64,000 nt of DNA from Faecalicatena contorta (GCF_003149105.1 NZ_QGDS01000001.1:635334-699333), one strand, 5' to 3'; shown: positions 19,578 through 27,841, numbered from the stretch's first letter. Translations and numbers: made by a program. The notes: generated from the letters alone by a model not told the origin.

Positions 19578-19890
19578 CCGTCTGTTCCCCTTTCTGCAGT
19601 AATATCCTGCCTACCAGCTTATCTATATCAACCTGATATGTTCCTTCTGCTATACTTTGCTTTAGTTCCTCTACCTTCACTTCCGGTGTAGGGCGGCTGA
19701 CTTCTGATAAAACACGTTTTGTCAGGTCCTCCGTCATTTTCTTCTCCTCAACCTGCCGGCTGTTGGATGTAATTAAAATTTCATCAAAGTGTTTGCTTTT
19801 TCCGCTGATCGAAACATTTTTATTATCTGCAATATTCGATGCAGTCTGTTTTATATAGCGGTGTCTTACACTATCAATAGAAATACCCAT
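19570..19890 (-). CDS. flgM: Anti-sigma-28 factor FlgM
   Basis: 106 residues, a typical FlgM length. The N-terminus is polar and probably disordered. The C-terminal half (EVKVEELKQSIAEGTYQVDIDKLVGRIL) is the conserved sigma-28-binding helix region. FlgM holds FliA (32771-33598) inactive until it is exported through the completed hook. AGGAGG precedes the ATG. The gene is headed by a sigma-28 promoter, which would give negative autoregulation. Confidence 0.93.
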   Translation of the reverse strand: MGISIDSVRHRYIKQTASNIADNKNVSISGKSKHFDEILITSNSRQVEEKKMTEDLTKRVLSEVSRPTPEVKVEELKQSIAEGTYQVDIDKLVGRILLQKGEQTDE

Positions 19891-19944
19891 CTTTCATGCC
19901 TCCTTCTAAATGACAGCAATATAGGTTTACTCTCTTATTACTTA

Positions 19945-19971
19945 ATATCGTCACTAGTCAGACAATGTTAA
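19945..19971 (-). promoter_or_regulatory. Sigma-28 promoter of the flgM operon
   Basis: Minus strand TTAACATT, 11 bp, GACGATAT. The -10 is identical to that of flagellin. It lies 55 bp before the flgM start and would drive flgM-flgN-flgK-flgL-DUF6470-fliW-csrA. Confidence 0.72.
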
Positions 19972-19983
19972 GTCTTTGTTTCT

Positions 19984-21360
19984 CTATTTTTTCCTGAACA
20001 GCTTTTTAAGGTTTCCCCAGATATTTACAACACCTATACCTTTGCGTTTTAAATTTATTTTCATCCGTGTTATAACCTTAATCTTTTTTTCATACCACTT
20101 ACCTATATTTTTCTTTACCCGGATGCACCAGTTCTGTACTTTTTCTGCTTTGGGCTTATACCACCTGCGCACCCGTTCCTTTTTGGGATCATAAAATCCA
20201 TGCCAGGCCCTCTGTATATCCTGGTTTTTCTGCAAAACCCACAGATTTACCTGCTGTCCTGACATACGTAAAATCCGCAGAACCCAGCACATAGGAAGAA
20301 GCCAGGACCGTTTTAAAAGAACCGGAAACATCGTACTCATATATTCCATCTGTGGGAAAACCCACTCCATCATCTGCTGTCTCCTCTTACGCTGCAGATC
20401 CTTTTTATAAAAGTCTGCTACTTCCCTCACAAGAGGTAATAACTTTTCACTTTCTTTCCGGCATTGGACTCCTTTTGACAAAATATAACGTTCCATGGAA
20501 TCAAAGAGAATATCCTCCTGGGGAAACAGCATTCCCCCAAACCAAAAGGCGGCCAGTTTAATAATATAATCCGGAAAACTGCCCAGGTCAAGATAGGACA
20601 ATTCCTTATAAACGACCGTCCAGTCCAGACTTTTGTATACACTAATATAATAAAACCACATATCCAAAATGAACTGAATGTCCAAATTTCCTCTGGCATA
20701 ACTTTCGGCAGCACAGCCTATTACATAAACATAAAATTCCTCCGGCTCAAATCCATGAATATAGCGATAATTCGTCTCCCGCCTGTAGTCTTTTACCGGA
20801 AGAGAAAAATATTTCTTAATTTTCTTATTTGTAAAATCCAAAGTACTTTGAAAGATAACAAGGATTCCCGGTATTTTGTAATATCTTGTCTCTCCTTCTA
20901 TTCTGGATTCCTGCTTTTCAAAATCCAAAGATTCCATCGCTTTTCCGACAATATCATCTTTTCCCTTTTCTACAAGGATTCTCACATATTTGGTTGCCCT
21001 CATATCTAACTGAGGATAAAAATGGCGCATTCGATACTCATGGAGCACAATACTATGTACTTTATGCTGCTCCAAAACCTTCAAAATATGAGGCACAATA
21101 GAAGTAAAGCGTTCTTCCCAAAGTACCGCCTGGTGATAACGCTCTTCAAATTTCTTTTTCCACGGTTCCAGCGCCTTGCTTTCAAAGCCCAGAACACCGT
21201 AATAAACTACATTTGCAACTCCGTGATAATCTGCTAATTTATAAAGACTTCCCCAGTTTGGCTGTCTGGCCCATCTAGGGATTTCATTCTGGCTGACAAG
21301 TGCACTAAGCATCTCTATTAAACATTTCACTTCATAACTTCTGATTCTTTTTTCGCTCAT
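19984..21360 (-). CDS. Nucleotidyltransferase-like protein (NTP_transf_5 type) with basic C-terminal tail; active site apparently lost
   Basis: 458 residues, soluble. The segment HKVHSIVLHEYRMRHFYPQL aligns by eye with the family pattern for large uncharacterised nucleotidyltransferases (KG, then LYP, then R..DID). The usual Lys-Gly is replaced by His-Glu, and the metal-binding Asp-x-Asp position reads YVR, so catalysis is doubtful. The last 120 residues are rich in Lys, Arg and Trp (YDPKKERVRRWYKPKAEK), suggesting binding to nucleic acid or membrane. It overlaps the FtsE-like ATPase gene by 29 bases, so the two are co-translated. Function unknown; the family assignment is moderate. Confidence 0.6.
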   Translation of the reverse strand: MSEKRIRSYEVKCLIEMLSALVSQNEIPRWARQPNWGSLYKLADYHGVANVVYYGVLGFESKALEPWKKKFEERYHQAVLWEERFTSIVPHILKVLEQHKVHSIVLHEYRMRHFYPQLDMRATKYVRILVEKGKDDIVGKAMESLDFEKQESRIEGETRYYKIPGILVIFQSTLDFTNKKIKKYFSLPVKDYRRETNYRYIHGFEPEEFYVYVIGCAAESYARGNLDIQFILDMWFYYISVYKSLDWTVVYKELSYLDLGSFPDYIIKLAAFWFGGMLFPQEDILFDSMERYILSKGVQCRKESEKLLPLVREVADFYKKDLQRKRRQQMMEWVFPQMEYMSTMFPVLLKRSWLLPMCWVLRILRMSGQQVNLWVLQKNQDIQRAWHGFYDPKKERVRRWYKPKAEKVQNWCIRVKKNIGKWYEKKIKVITRMKINLKRKGIGVVNIWGNLKKLFRKK

Positions 21361-22081
21361 TCAGCACTCTTTTCTCCTCAAATATATCCATGGCTTTTGA
21401 ATTATAAATGCCATGCTTTTCATCCAGCACTTTCACCCCAGACACCAGAGTAATCACACGCTTTTTCAGAATTGTCACAAGTTCTCTGGAATGACTGGCG
21501 ACAATCATCGTCACACCCAGACGGTTCAGGTCATCCAGCAGGCACATCAAATCCCAGGAAGCATCAGGATCCAGGTTTGCAGTGGGTTCATCTACAACCA
21601 TGACTTTAGGGTTCATGACAAGTGCTCTTGCCAACTTGACCCTTGCCGCCTCTCCTACAGATAATTCATGTGGAAATGCCGACGCACGGTGAGAAATTCC
21701 TACTGTACTCAGTGCCTGACCGACTCTTTTTTTAATCAGACGGTAAGGCTGTTCTGTCGCATACATGGCAAGACTGACGTTATCAAATGCAGACCTATCA
21801 TTTAAAAGACCCAAATCCATCTCCATAATACCAATCTGTCTCCTGAAATAAGGAAGCTTATGATTAGAGAGCTTCCCCGTATCAATTCCCCCCACCCAGA
21901 TATCGCCTGAGGTTGGAGCAATCTGGCTGCTTAGAAGTTTCAGCAGAGTACTCTTTCCAGAGCCACTGCGGCCCACTACGAAAACAAACTCTCCCTTTTC
22001 TATTTCAAAAGAGACGTTTTCAAGACCTATAATATCTTCCTTAAATATTTTTGTGACGTTCCTAAACTCGATTTCTTTCAT
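21332..22081 (-). CDS. FtsE-like ABC transporter ATPase without an adjacent FtsX
   Basis: 249 residues. Walker A GRSGSGKST, Q-loop region, signature LSVGEAARVKLARAL, Walker B VMVVDEPTANLDPD and switch His in VASHSRE. The overall pattern (EPTANLDPDASWDLM, LKKRVITL) is FtsE-like. The signature reads LSVGE where FtsE has LSGGE. No permease gene of the FtsX type lies next to it. The adjacent co-translated gene encodes the degenerate nucleotidyltransferase-like protein. AAAAGG precedes the ATG. It could be FtsE itself acting with a distant ftsX, or a dedicated regulator of an envelope process. Confidence 0.85.
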   Translation of the reverse strand: MKEIEFRNVTKIFKEDIIGLENVSFEIEKGEFVFVVGRSGSGKSTLLKLLSSQIAPTSGDIWVGGIDTGKLSNHKLPYFRRQIGIMEMDLGLLNDRSAFDNVSLAMYATEQPYRLIKKRVGQALSTVGISHRASAFPHELSVGEAARVKLARALVMNPKVMVVDEPTANLDPDASWDLMCLLDDLNRLGVTMIVASHSRELVTILKKRVITLVSGVKVLDEKHGIYNSKAMDIFEEKRVLNERKKNQKL

Positions 22082-22111
22082 GATACGACCTTTTCTTCCA
22101 TTTCTGTGTGC

Positions 22112-22138
22112 TTATCTTTTCTCTTCCCGGTCCGATAA
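22112..22138 (+). promoter_or_regulatory. Sigma-28 promoter of the secreted C39-type peptidase gene
   Basis: Plus strand TTATCTTT, 11 bp, TCCGATAA (7 of 8 matches to the GCCGATAA consensus). It ends 21 bp before the start codon at 22160, so the leader is very short. Confidence 0.66.
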
Positions 22139-22159
22139 TATTAAAGGAAGGAGGATACT

Positions 22160-22867
22160 ATGAAACTTTTAAAGCGGATTTTTACTGTATTTTTTATCAC
22201 ATTTCTCAGCGTATTTGTCTTGTCCTCACCGGTCACCCGGCATGTTCAGTCTAAAGAACCGGAAGTCTTGACAAATTCCGTAAAACTTTCCCGGCAGGAA
22301 GATGTGTCTGCCGTAACTGTAAAAAAAGACGATGAACCCAAAGGTCATACAATCTCCATTACCAGATACAGCCAGCATGATCCTGCCTGGAGCAGCTACC
22401 TGTACGGAGGGATAGACCCTATGTCCACCCACGGCTGCGGACCTGTGGCCCTTGCCATGGCTGTCAGTTCACTCTCAGATACGGTAATCACTCCTGTTGA
22501 TGCAGCCCAGTGGTCGGCTGCAAACGGATGTTATTCCCCCAATAATGGTTCTGTACATGCTCTAATTCCAAACGGTGCTGCAAGCTATGGGCTGCGTGTG
22601 GAAAAACTTTCCCAGCTTACTCCCGATGCGTTCCGGTCTGCCCTGTCATTTGACAAACTTCTGGTGCTCCTTATGGGGCCGGGGGATTTTTCCGACTCGG
22701 GACATTTTATTGTAGCATACGGATATGACGAAAATGGTGCCATATTAGTTGCAGACCCGGCAAGCGAGGAACGCTCCGGTATGCACTGGCCCGCCGAAAC
22801 CCTGATTAGTCAGCTCAGTGCATATGCAAAAAATGGCGGTCCTATATGGGTATTGTCAAAACCATAA
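22160..22867 (+). CDS. Secreted C39-family (C39_2) cysteine peptidase
   Basis: 235 residues. The N-terminal signal sequence (KLLKRIF plus hydrophobic stretch to about 22) predicts export. The papain-like C39 domain spans about 65-232. The catalytic Cys is in STHGCGPVALAM (Cys93), the His in SGHFIVAYGYD (His182) and the Asp in ILVADPAS (Asp199). It is the only plus-strand gene in a long minus-strand stretch and carries a sigma-28-type promoter, so it should be expressed with late flagellar genes. AAGGAGG precedes the ATG. I infer a role outside the membrane in wall passage, filament maturation or processing of surface proteins; the substrate is unknown. Confidence 0.85.
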   Translation: MKLLKRIFTVFFITFLSVFVLSSPVTRHVQSKEPEVLTNSVKLSRQEDVSAVTVKKDDEPKGHTISITRYSQHDPAWSSYLYGGIDPMSTHGCGPVALAMAVSSLSDTVITPVDAAQWSAANGCYSPNNGSVHALIPNGAASYGLRVEKLSQLTPDAFRSALSFDKLLVLLMGPGDFSDSGHFIVAYGYDENGAILVADPASEERSGMHWPAETLISQLSAYAKNGGPIWVLSKP

Positions 22868-22896
22868 AATGATGTATTTTCCTATAAAGTAAAAAG

Positions 22897-22931
22897 CCTT
22901 CGAAATTACGGCGGGTCTGTAATTCCGAAGG
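22897..22931. terminator. Bidirectional terminator between the C39 peptidase gene and the fliT-like gene
   Basis: Arms CCTTCGAAATTAC (22897-22909) and GTAATTCCGAAGG (22919-22931) pair with one mismatch. TTTT follows on the plus strand and a T-run follows on the minus strand, so it can stop both converging transcripts. Confidence 0.85.
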
Positions 22932-22936
22932 TTTTA

Positions 22937-23359
22937 TCATTTACGGTAATAAGAGTCGCCGCCTGCAAGACGGCTGCTTAATATTCTGTCAATCTCAACA
23001 GTCTGTCCCCAGATACGTTTCGTTGCCTGTATTGTGTCTGCAATTTGCTTCCACACCGCATTCTCATCCTCATCCGGAACATCCGCAGGTGCATCTCCTC
23101 CCAGAACTGCACACACTCTCTCCTGTACGTCCTCATCCGTATTGGAAAGAAGTCGCTGGATACCTGCATCACAATTGCTGATTTTCTCCAGCTCCTTTCC
23201 TCTCATCTCAAGCACCATACGAGTCACCAGTTTATCGTCACTGGAGAGACCTTCGCCAAGCTCCTTTGTAAGCCGCTGCACTTCATTCATATAACGGTAC
23301 TTTTTCTGCATCTCCGTCAGGACAGCAGACAGCAGCTCCTTCATATACCCTTCTCTCAT
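22937..23359 (-). CDS. FliT-like helical protein following fliS
   Basis: 140 residues, mostly helical, no signal or membrane segment. Its start overlaps the fliS stop (ATGA). Position and size match FliT-like chaperones after fliD-fliS, but I cannot confirm the family from sequence. Visible features are an amphipathic helix with KKYRYMNEVQRLTKEL, an acidic loop (DAPADVPDEDENAVW) and a C-terminal helix TIQATKRIWGQTVEIDRIL. It may be a chaperone for FliD or another late substrate. A second start 15 bases downstream is also possible. Confidence 0.6.
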   Translation of the reverse strand: MREGYMKELLSAVLTEMQKKYRYMNEVQRLTKELGEGLSSDDKLVTRMVLEMRGKELEKISNCDAGIQRLLSNTDEDVQERVCAVLGGDAPADVPDEDENAVWKQIADTIQATKRIWGQTVEIDRILSSRLAGGDSYYRK

Positions 23360-23721
23360 ACTGCCTTCTCCGCCGCCGCAAATGCATCCCGCAGATCTTT
23401 CACCAATGGCTGCAGCTCCTGTATGGTTTCCTTTTTTCTTCCTGCCTGCAGTCTGCTCAGCTCATAAATAAAGAAGTCATACATATTTCCCAATTCCATA
23501 CTGATTGAATAATTATGATTCAGCGTACCCTTCAGATAATTTACAATCTCTACAGAGCGCCCTACAGATTGCTCAAACAGCTCATAATTCTCTATTCCTA
23601 ATGCAATCTCTGCACGTTTTAACCGTTTCAGCAGCTCGTCATAAAGCAAAAGAAGCAGTTCTCCCTGTGTCATAGTCATAACTGACTGCTCTTTATATTG
23701 TTGGTATCCATTCCCGTTCAT
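23356..23721 (-). CDS. fliS: Flagellin-specific export chaperone FliS
   Basis: 121 residues with the FliS signature YQQYKEQSVMTMTQGELLLL and LYDELLKRLKRAEIAL, a four-helix bundle. It binds the C-terminal disordered part of flagellin and delivers it to the export gate; in Bacillus it also cooperates with FliW. It lies 19 bases after fliD, with the FliT-like gene overlapping its end. Confidence 0.95.
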   Translation of the reverse strand: MNGNGYQQYKEQSVMTMTQGELLLLLYDELLKRLKRAEIALGIENYELFEQSVGRSVEIVNYLKGTLNHNYSISMELGNMYDFFIYELSRLQAGRKKETIQELQPLVKDLRDAFAAAEKAV

Positions 23722-23740
23722 GTTTTATCCTACCTTCTTT

Positions 23741-26155
23741 TTATGAACTAAACATAGACATCAAATAGCTGCTCTGAGAATTCATCTGAGATATCAGCGT
23801 CTCTAATGCAGTAAACTGTGAAACATATCTGTCTTGTTCCATTGCCAGCTTATCTTTCAATCTGTCAATATAATCATTGATATCATCTATCTGCTTCTGT
23901 ATGCCGTTTTGCAGCACTGATGTGGGGGCATAAGAGGAACCGGCGCGTTCTACTAATATTCCCTTCGTAGAGCCTGTCATAGATGCATAGCGGTCCATAA
24001 CCGTCTTCATGGATGTCATCAGACCTCCAGAATTCGTTGTTCCATCTTCATTCTTTGATGCAGCGGCAGTAAATGCATTTTTCACTGCATCCGGATCTTT
24101 CCCCAAAGCAGCTTTAAACTCCGTCTCATTAAACACGAGCTTACCATTATCCGCATAGTTTGTGGACACCGTAATTCCCATCTTTTCAAATTCGGCCCTG
24201 AGGCTGTTTGGTATGATAAAACGAAGTCCGTCAGCCAATCCCCTCATATCTGTATCATTAAAGAGAAGTCCCTTCTTAGCCTCTGTTTCCCATTTCTCAA
24301 TCTGGCTTTCAGACATCTCCTCCTTCTGCTCGTCGGTAAGAGGATTGTAGGCCCTGTCCGGCTTCTGATTTACTTCACCGTGAATCAGAGCAACTACTTC
24401 ATTGTAAGCATCTATCATTTCCTTCACAACGGTGGCGGTAGCATCCACATCCACCTTGGCATCAAATGTGACTGCTTCAGTTCCTGCTATATAATTGCCT
24501 GTGCCGTCATATCCAAAAGTATTCTTTACAGTAATATTCATGCCGTCAATTGACATTGTATTGCTTCCCCGTGTAACTTCCGTCTCCATATCGGAACCGG
24601 CATATTTTACACGAATCACTGCATCCTGCCCTTTTACTTCTTTACCCGCAATCTCCGCTCCAAATAGTACGTCAGCCAGCTCACCTGATAATTCAATCGT
24701 GCCGCTTGCTCCCTGTTCTGTGGACTGTATCACAAACTTATCCGAATTTGACTGGTAAGAAACCGTGATTCCAAGCTCTTTTGTATTGTTAATAGCATTG
24801 ATAATATCACTGATAGAACTATCCCATGACAATTCGTTGCCTTTTGAATCCTTCAATGTGCTTAAGTCTACCTCTACACCGTTATTTCTTATTATCATGT
24901 CTGTAGAAGTGGGAGTAAATCCTTTACCGCTCATCAGTCCGGAATCTGCAATTTTAGACGAAAGATTTACACGGTTAGATTCTCCGCTCTTAATACCAAA
25001 TATACTGTCATTTCCCAGGATTCCCCTGTCTGCCGCAGTAATAGCCAACGTAGAGCTGTCATCCAAACCTCCACCTGGTATTGTAGTGGTAAATTTTAAA
25101 GATGCCGTGGATGAAGTCTCACCCACTGGGTCAAACTCCACCTTTATCCGATTCTTCCCGAATGCCTCATCCAGCTTCTTCTGAATATCACTCTGGACAT
25201 TCGTCAGCGTAGAACCCTCAGCATAATTTTCCAGCTTAATCCACTTTACAGTTCCATTATAGGCAAAACTGATTTCCTTCCCGCTTAACGCCGCTCTGGT
25301 TGAAACGTTTGCTGTAAGCTGTGCCTCTTTTCCTGCGGTCCGACCCTCTTTTGTAATCGCCGTATTTGATGTAAACGCGTCTTCAAATCCAAGGTCCGCA
25401 AGAAGATCACCTGTGCTCCCAGAAACCTGCAATGAGTTCCCTGTATTTTCATTGTCTACATTGACAAATTTTACATGTCCGTTAACACTATCTTTCTCCA
25501 CTTGCATAACATCAGCCAGTGTCCTGCCTGACCCAATTGATACATTTGACAATATCTTGTTCATAGACTCTACTGTCTTATCCACACTACTGTAATCATA
25601 ACTGCTACTCAATGTCACGGTATAGCTCTTTGTGCCATAGGTGAGGAACAAAGATTCACCGGACACAGCATCTACATCCACCATTTCATTTAAGCCTTTT
25701 GCAATACTGCCTGTACTTAATGTTTGGTCAGAAGCTGAAGTAACAGATGATATCTGTGCATTTTTTGCAAGGCTCTTCACTCCCAGAACTGAAATAGTAT
25801 CTGCCGAAACTCCGCTTCCGCTTACGGACAAATATTTACTATTCTCTCCAAGTGCTGTTATCAGATTCCTAGAAAACAACTTACTTGAACTGAGATTTGA
25901 CGGGGATGAGTAAGACATGTATTTGTTAGAGAACTCATACAGCTTATTTGTAATATTCTGTATTGAGCTCTGCTGCCACTGGAAAGTCTGCAATTTCTGC
26001 TTCTGCGCCGCAATCTTGCTCCTTGTAGCATATGTCATATTCTTAATCAGCTCATCCCGGTCAAGCCCGCTGGCTAATCCGCCGTATCCCTTAATTGAGT
26101 TTGCCGAGTTCATTCCGGATGATGTAGTACCACTTAATCCATTAATCGATGCCAT
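23741..26155 (-). CDS. fliD: Flagellar filament cap FliD (hook-associated protein 2), enlarged
   Basis: 804 residues, much longer than the roughly 500 of Bacillus FliD. The N-terminal domain (YGGLASGLDRDELIKNMTYA) and the C-terminal domain (DINDYIDRLKDKLAMEQDRY, then FTALETLISQMNSQSSYLMSMF) are clear. The middle (about 110-520) is expanded with beta-rich repeats and probably forms the exposed cap surface. The ATG at 26155 has AAGGAG eight bases upstream; a GTG nine bases earlier overlaps that site and is rejected. It heads fliD-fliS-fliT-like under its own sigma-28 promoter. Confidence 0.94.
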   Translation of the reverse strand: MASINGLSGTTSSGMNSANSIKGYGGLASGLDRDELIKNMTYATRSKIAAQKQKLQTFQWQQSSIQNITNKLYEFSNKYMSYSSPSNLSSSKLFSRNLITALGENSKYLSVSGSGVSADTISVLGVKSLAKNAQISSVTSASDQTLSTGSIAKGLNEMVDVDAVSGESLFLTYGTKSYTVTLSSSYDYSSVDKTVESMNKILSNVSIGSGRTLADVMQVEKDSVNGHVKFVNVDNENTGNSLQVSGSTGDLLADLGFEDAFTSNTAITKEGRTAGKEAQLTANVSTRAALSGKEISFAYNGTVKWIKLENYAEGSTLTNVQSDIQKKLDEAFGKNRIKVEFDPVGETSSTASLKFTTTIPGGGLDDSSTLAITAADRGILGNDSIFGIKSGESNRVNLSSKIADSGLMSGKGFTPTSTDMIIRNNGVEVDLSTLKDSKGNELSWDSSISDIINAINNTKELGITVSYQSNSDKFVIQSTEQGASGTIELSGELADVLFGAEIAGKEVKGQDAVIRVKYAGSDMETEVTRGSNTMSIDGMNITVKNTFGYDGTGNYIAGTEAVTFDAKVDVDATATVVKEMIDAYNEVVALIHGEVNQKPDRAYNPLTDEQKEEMSESQIEKWETEAKKGLLFNDTDMRGLADGLRFIIPNSLRAEFEKMGITVSTNYADNGKLVFNETEFKAALGKDPDAVKNAFTAAASKNEDGTTNSGGLMTSMKTVMDRYASMTGSTKGILVERAGSSYAPTSVLQNGIQKQIDDINDYIDRLKDKLAMEQDRYVSQFTALETLISQMNSQSSYLMSMFSS

Positions 26156-26204
26156 AGTATCCACTCCTTATTCTATAAAAAATTCTTTATTTGCTCATAC
26201 CTGA

Positions 26205-26231
26205 TTATCGGCGCATCTGCGGGAAAAATTA
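26205..26231 (-). promoter_or_regulatory. Sigma-28 promoter of fliD-fliS
   Basis: Minus strand TAATTTTT, 11 bp, GCCGATAA: a perfect -10 and 6 of 8 matches in the -35. It lies 50 bp before the fliD start and just after the stop of the ComFB-like gene. Confidence 0.78.
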
Positions 26232-26242
26232 AGTGTCCTCTT

Positions 26243-27052
26243 TTAATCTCTGTTATGGTGCGGAGTTTCATTCACCCGGATACAGGCTTTTGTAATTTCA
26301 ACGGTAATCTGGCCTGCGTATTTATTAGCATAAAAGTTGATAAGGGGAGAAACGGTCGCCTTATTTACCACCACATACTTCGACGGAAGCTTTGTCAGCG
26401 CAAGTGCCATTACATCTGCTTTGCAGTGTGAGCAAGTACATACCCCAAATTGTTTCATATAATTGACTACCTTTTCCTCAACGAGCCTCTCCATGACATT
26501 TACAAACACAAACCCTTTGTCAAATTCCTCGTCATCACACTCTTTCTGAGTCTTTTGTACATCTTTCTGTATAGATTCAGGTTGAGATTCCCCTGTTTTT
26601 TCCTCTTTCTGCTCCAGCGTGGATTCGTCCGCCGTTTCCTCTTCCAATTCTGGCTGAGTGTCTTCTACCTTTTCCTCTTCCAGTTCTGGCTTGGACTCTT
26701 CTACCTTTTCCTCTTCCAGTTCCGGCTGAGTGTCTTCTACCTTTTCCTCTTCCAGTTCCGGCTGAGTGTCTTCTACCTTTTCCTCTTCCAGTTCCGGCTG
26801 GATGGCTTCTGCCTCTTCCAGTTCTGGCCTGGGCTCTTCTGCCTTTTCCTCTTCCATCTCTGTTTCCAAAGACTTTCTTATTGTATCAGCTAATTTTGCC
26901 TCTTCATCCACCGAATCAATCACAGAGACTGAACTTTCGGGATCTACCGGAGGGAGAGGGCTTGTGTCCTGCACCTTTTTACTTTCTTTCTTATCTTCGC
27001 TGCCTGACAACAGGTTCAGTACATGATTCGTCTTATTTGTTCTTTTCGCCAT
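26243..27052 (-). CDS. ComFB-domain protein with basic N-terminal peptide and acidic tandem repeats
   Basis: 269 residues in three parts. (1) A short basic N-terminus, MAKRTNKTNHVLNLLSG. (2) A long acidic, probably disordered region (about 20-185) with tandem 12-residue units of the type VEDTQPELEEEK. (3) A C-terminal ComFB domain (about 186-269) with CTCSHCKADVMALAL (Cys205, Cys207, Cys210) and LPSKYVV. ComFB proteins are small zinc-binding proteins; from memory, recent work links the family to cyclic dinucleotide binding and motility. It lies 15 bases after a ParA-type ATPase gene, at the 3' end of the flagellar operon. I infer an adaptor partner of the ParA protein. Function unproven. Confidence 0.78.
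   Translation of the reverse strand: MAKRTNKTNHVLNLLSGSEDKKESKKVQDTSPLPPVDPESSVSVIDSVDEEAKLADTIRKSLETEMEEEKAEEPRPELEEAEAIQPELEEEKVEDTQPELEEEKVEDTQPELEEEKVEESKPELEEEKVEDTQPELEEETADESTLEQKEEKTGESQPESIQKDVQKTQKECDDEEFDKGFVFVNVMERLVEEKVVNYMKQFGVCTCSHCKADVMALALTKLPSKYVVVNKATVSPLINFYANKYAGQITVEITKACIRVNETPHHNRD
26640..26830. repeat. 36-bp tandem repeats in the ComFB-like gene
   Basis: About five near-identical 36-bp units (cttccagttccggctgagtg as core, plus strand) encode the VEDTQPELEEEK repeats. Near identity at the DNA level suggests recent expansion, and copy number is likely to vary between strains. Confidence 0.8.
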
Positions 27053-27067
27053 CTTTGTAGCTCCCTC

Positions 27068-27841
27068 CTACGCACCTTTACTCATATTCCGAACTGCTTC
27101 CTTTACAAATTCCCGGTAGTCTATAGTAGGATTTGCTCTTGGAGCATAATCAAAAATGCTTAGACCATGTGCCGGTGCCTCAGCAGCAGCAACTCCATTA
27201 CGAATCTTTGCCTCAAAGACTTTCGTTCCAATTTGGGACGCCACAGTCTGAGCCATCTCCAACACTTCTTTTGACAGTTTCGTTCTTCTATTATATTTCG
27301 TCATAAGAATACCCAGCACATTCAATCTTGGATTCATAGTCGCCTGTACCCCTTCAATGGTTTCTTTAAGCTGGATAAGTCCTACAAGGCTCAATATCTC
27401 AGCCGCCATCGGTATGACGAGATAATCTGCTGCTGTGTATCCATTTACAGTTAATATGTTTAATGCAGGAGGAGTATCAATAACAATATAGTCATAATCA
27501 TCGCTGACCTCATGAAGTATATTCTTGAGCTGAAACTGTCTGTCACTGTCTGTAAGAAGTAATTCTGCTTCGCTTAACAGAATATTTGAAGCAAGGATGT
27601 CCACATAATCTTCCGTGTGACGGATTGCATCTTTGACTGATATTTCTCCTTTCAACACCTCATATACCGTGTGTCCTTTTTCAATATCCAGTCCAAGGCT
27701 AAAACCCAGATTCCCCTGAGAATCCAAATCCACAGCTAAGACCTTATGACCTGACTGATGCAGACCTACTGCAAGGGCCGCAGAAGAAGTTGTCTTTCCG
27801 ACACCGCCCTTTTGATTTGTCAATACAATTGTTACTGCCAC
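27068..27841 (-). CDS. ParA/Soj-type ATPase at the end of the flagellar operon
   Basis: 257 residues. The deviant Walker A motif NQKGGVGKTT (signature Lys11, Lys16), Walker A-prime VDLDSQGN and Walker B YIVIDTPPAL define a ParA-type P-loop ATPase. The start is GTG at 27841 with GGAGG nine bases upstream. It lacks the N-terminal extension typical of FlhG and looks closer to Soj/ParA and to the ParA-like proteins that position chemoreceptor arrays or flagella. It has no ParB or parS next to it; its neighbour is the ComFB-like protein. I infer cellular positioning of a chemotaxis or flagellar complex. A 61-base gap with an 8-bp hairpin separates it from the upstream EAL-HDOD gene. Confidence 0.88.
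   Translation of the reverse strand: MAVTIVLTNQKGGVGKTTSSAALAVGLHQSGHKVLAVDLDSQGNLGFSLGLDIEKGHTVYEVLKGEISVKDAIRHTEDYVDILASNILLSEAELLLTDSDRQFQLKNILHEVSDDYDYIVIDTPPALNILTVNGYTAADYLVIPMAAEILSLVGLIQLKETIEGVQATMNPRLNVLGILMTKYNRRTKLSKEVLEMAQTVASQIGTKVFEAKIRNGVAAAEAPAHGLSIFDYAPRANPTIDYREFVKEAVRNMSKGA

Noticed and set aside
26450..27026. Plus-strand ORFs opposite the ComFB-like gene
   Set aside because: They are shadows of the acidic repeat coding region, with Phe/Leu-rich products and no ribosome binding site.
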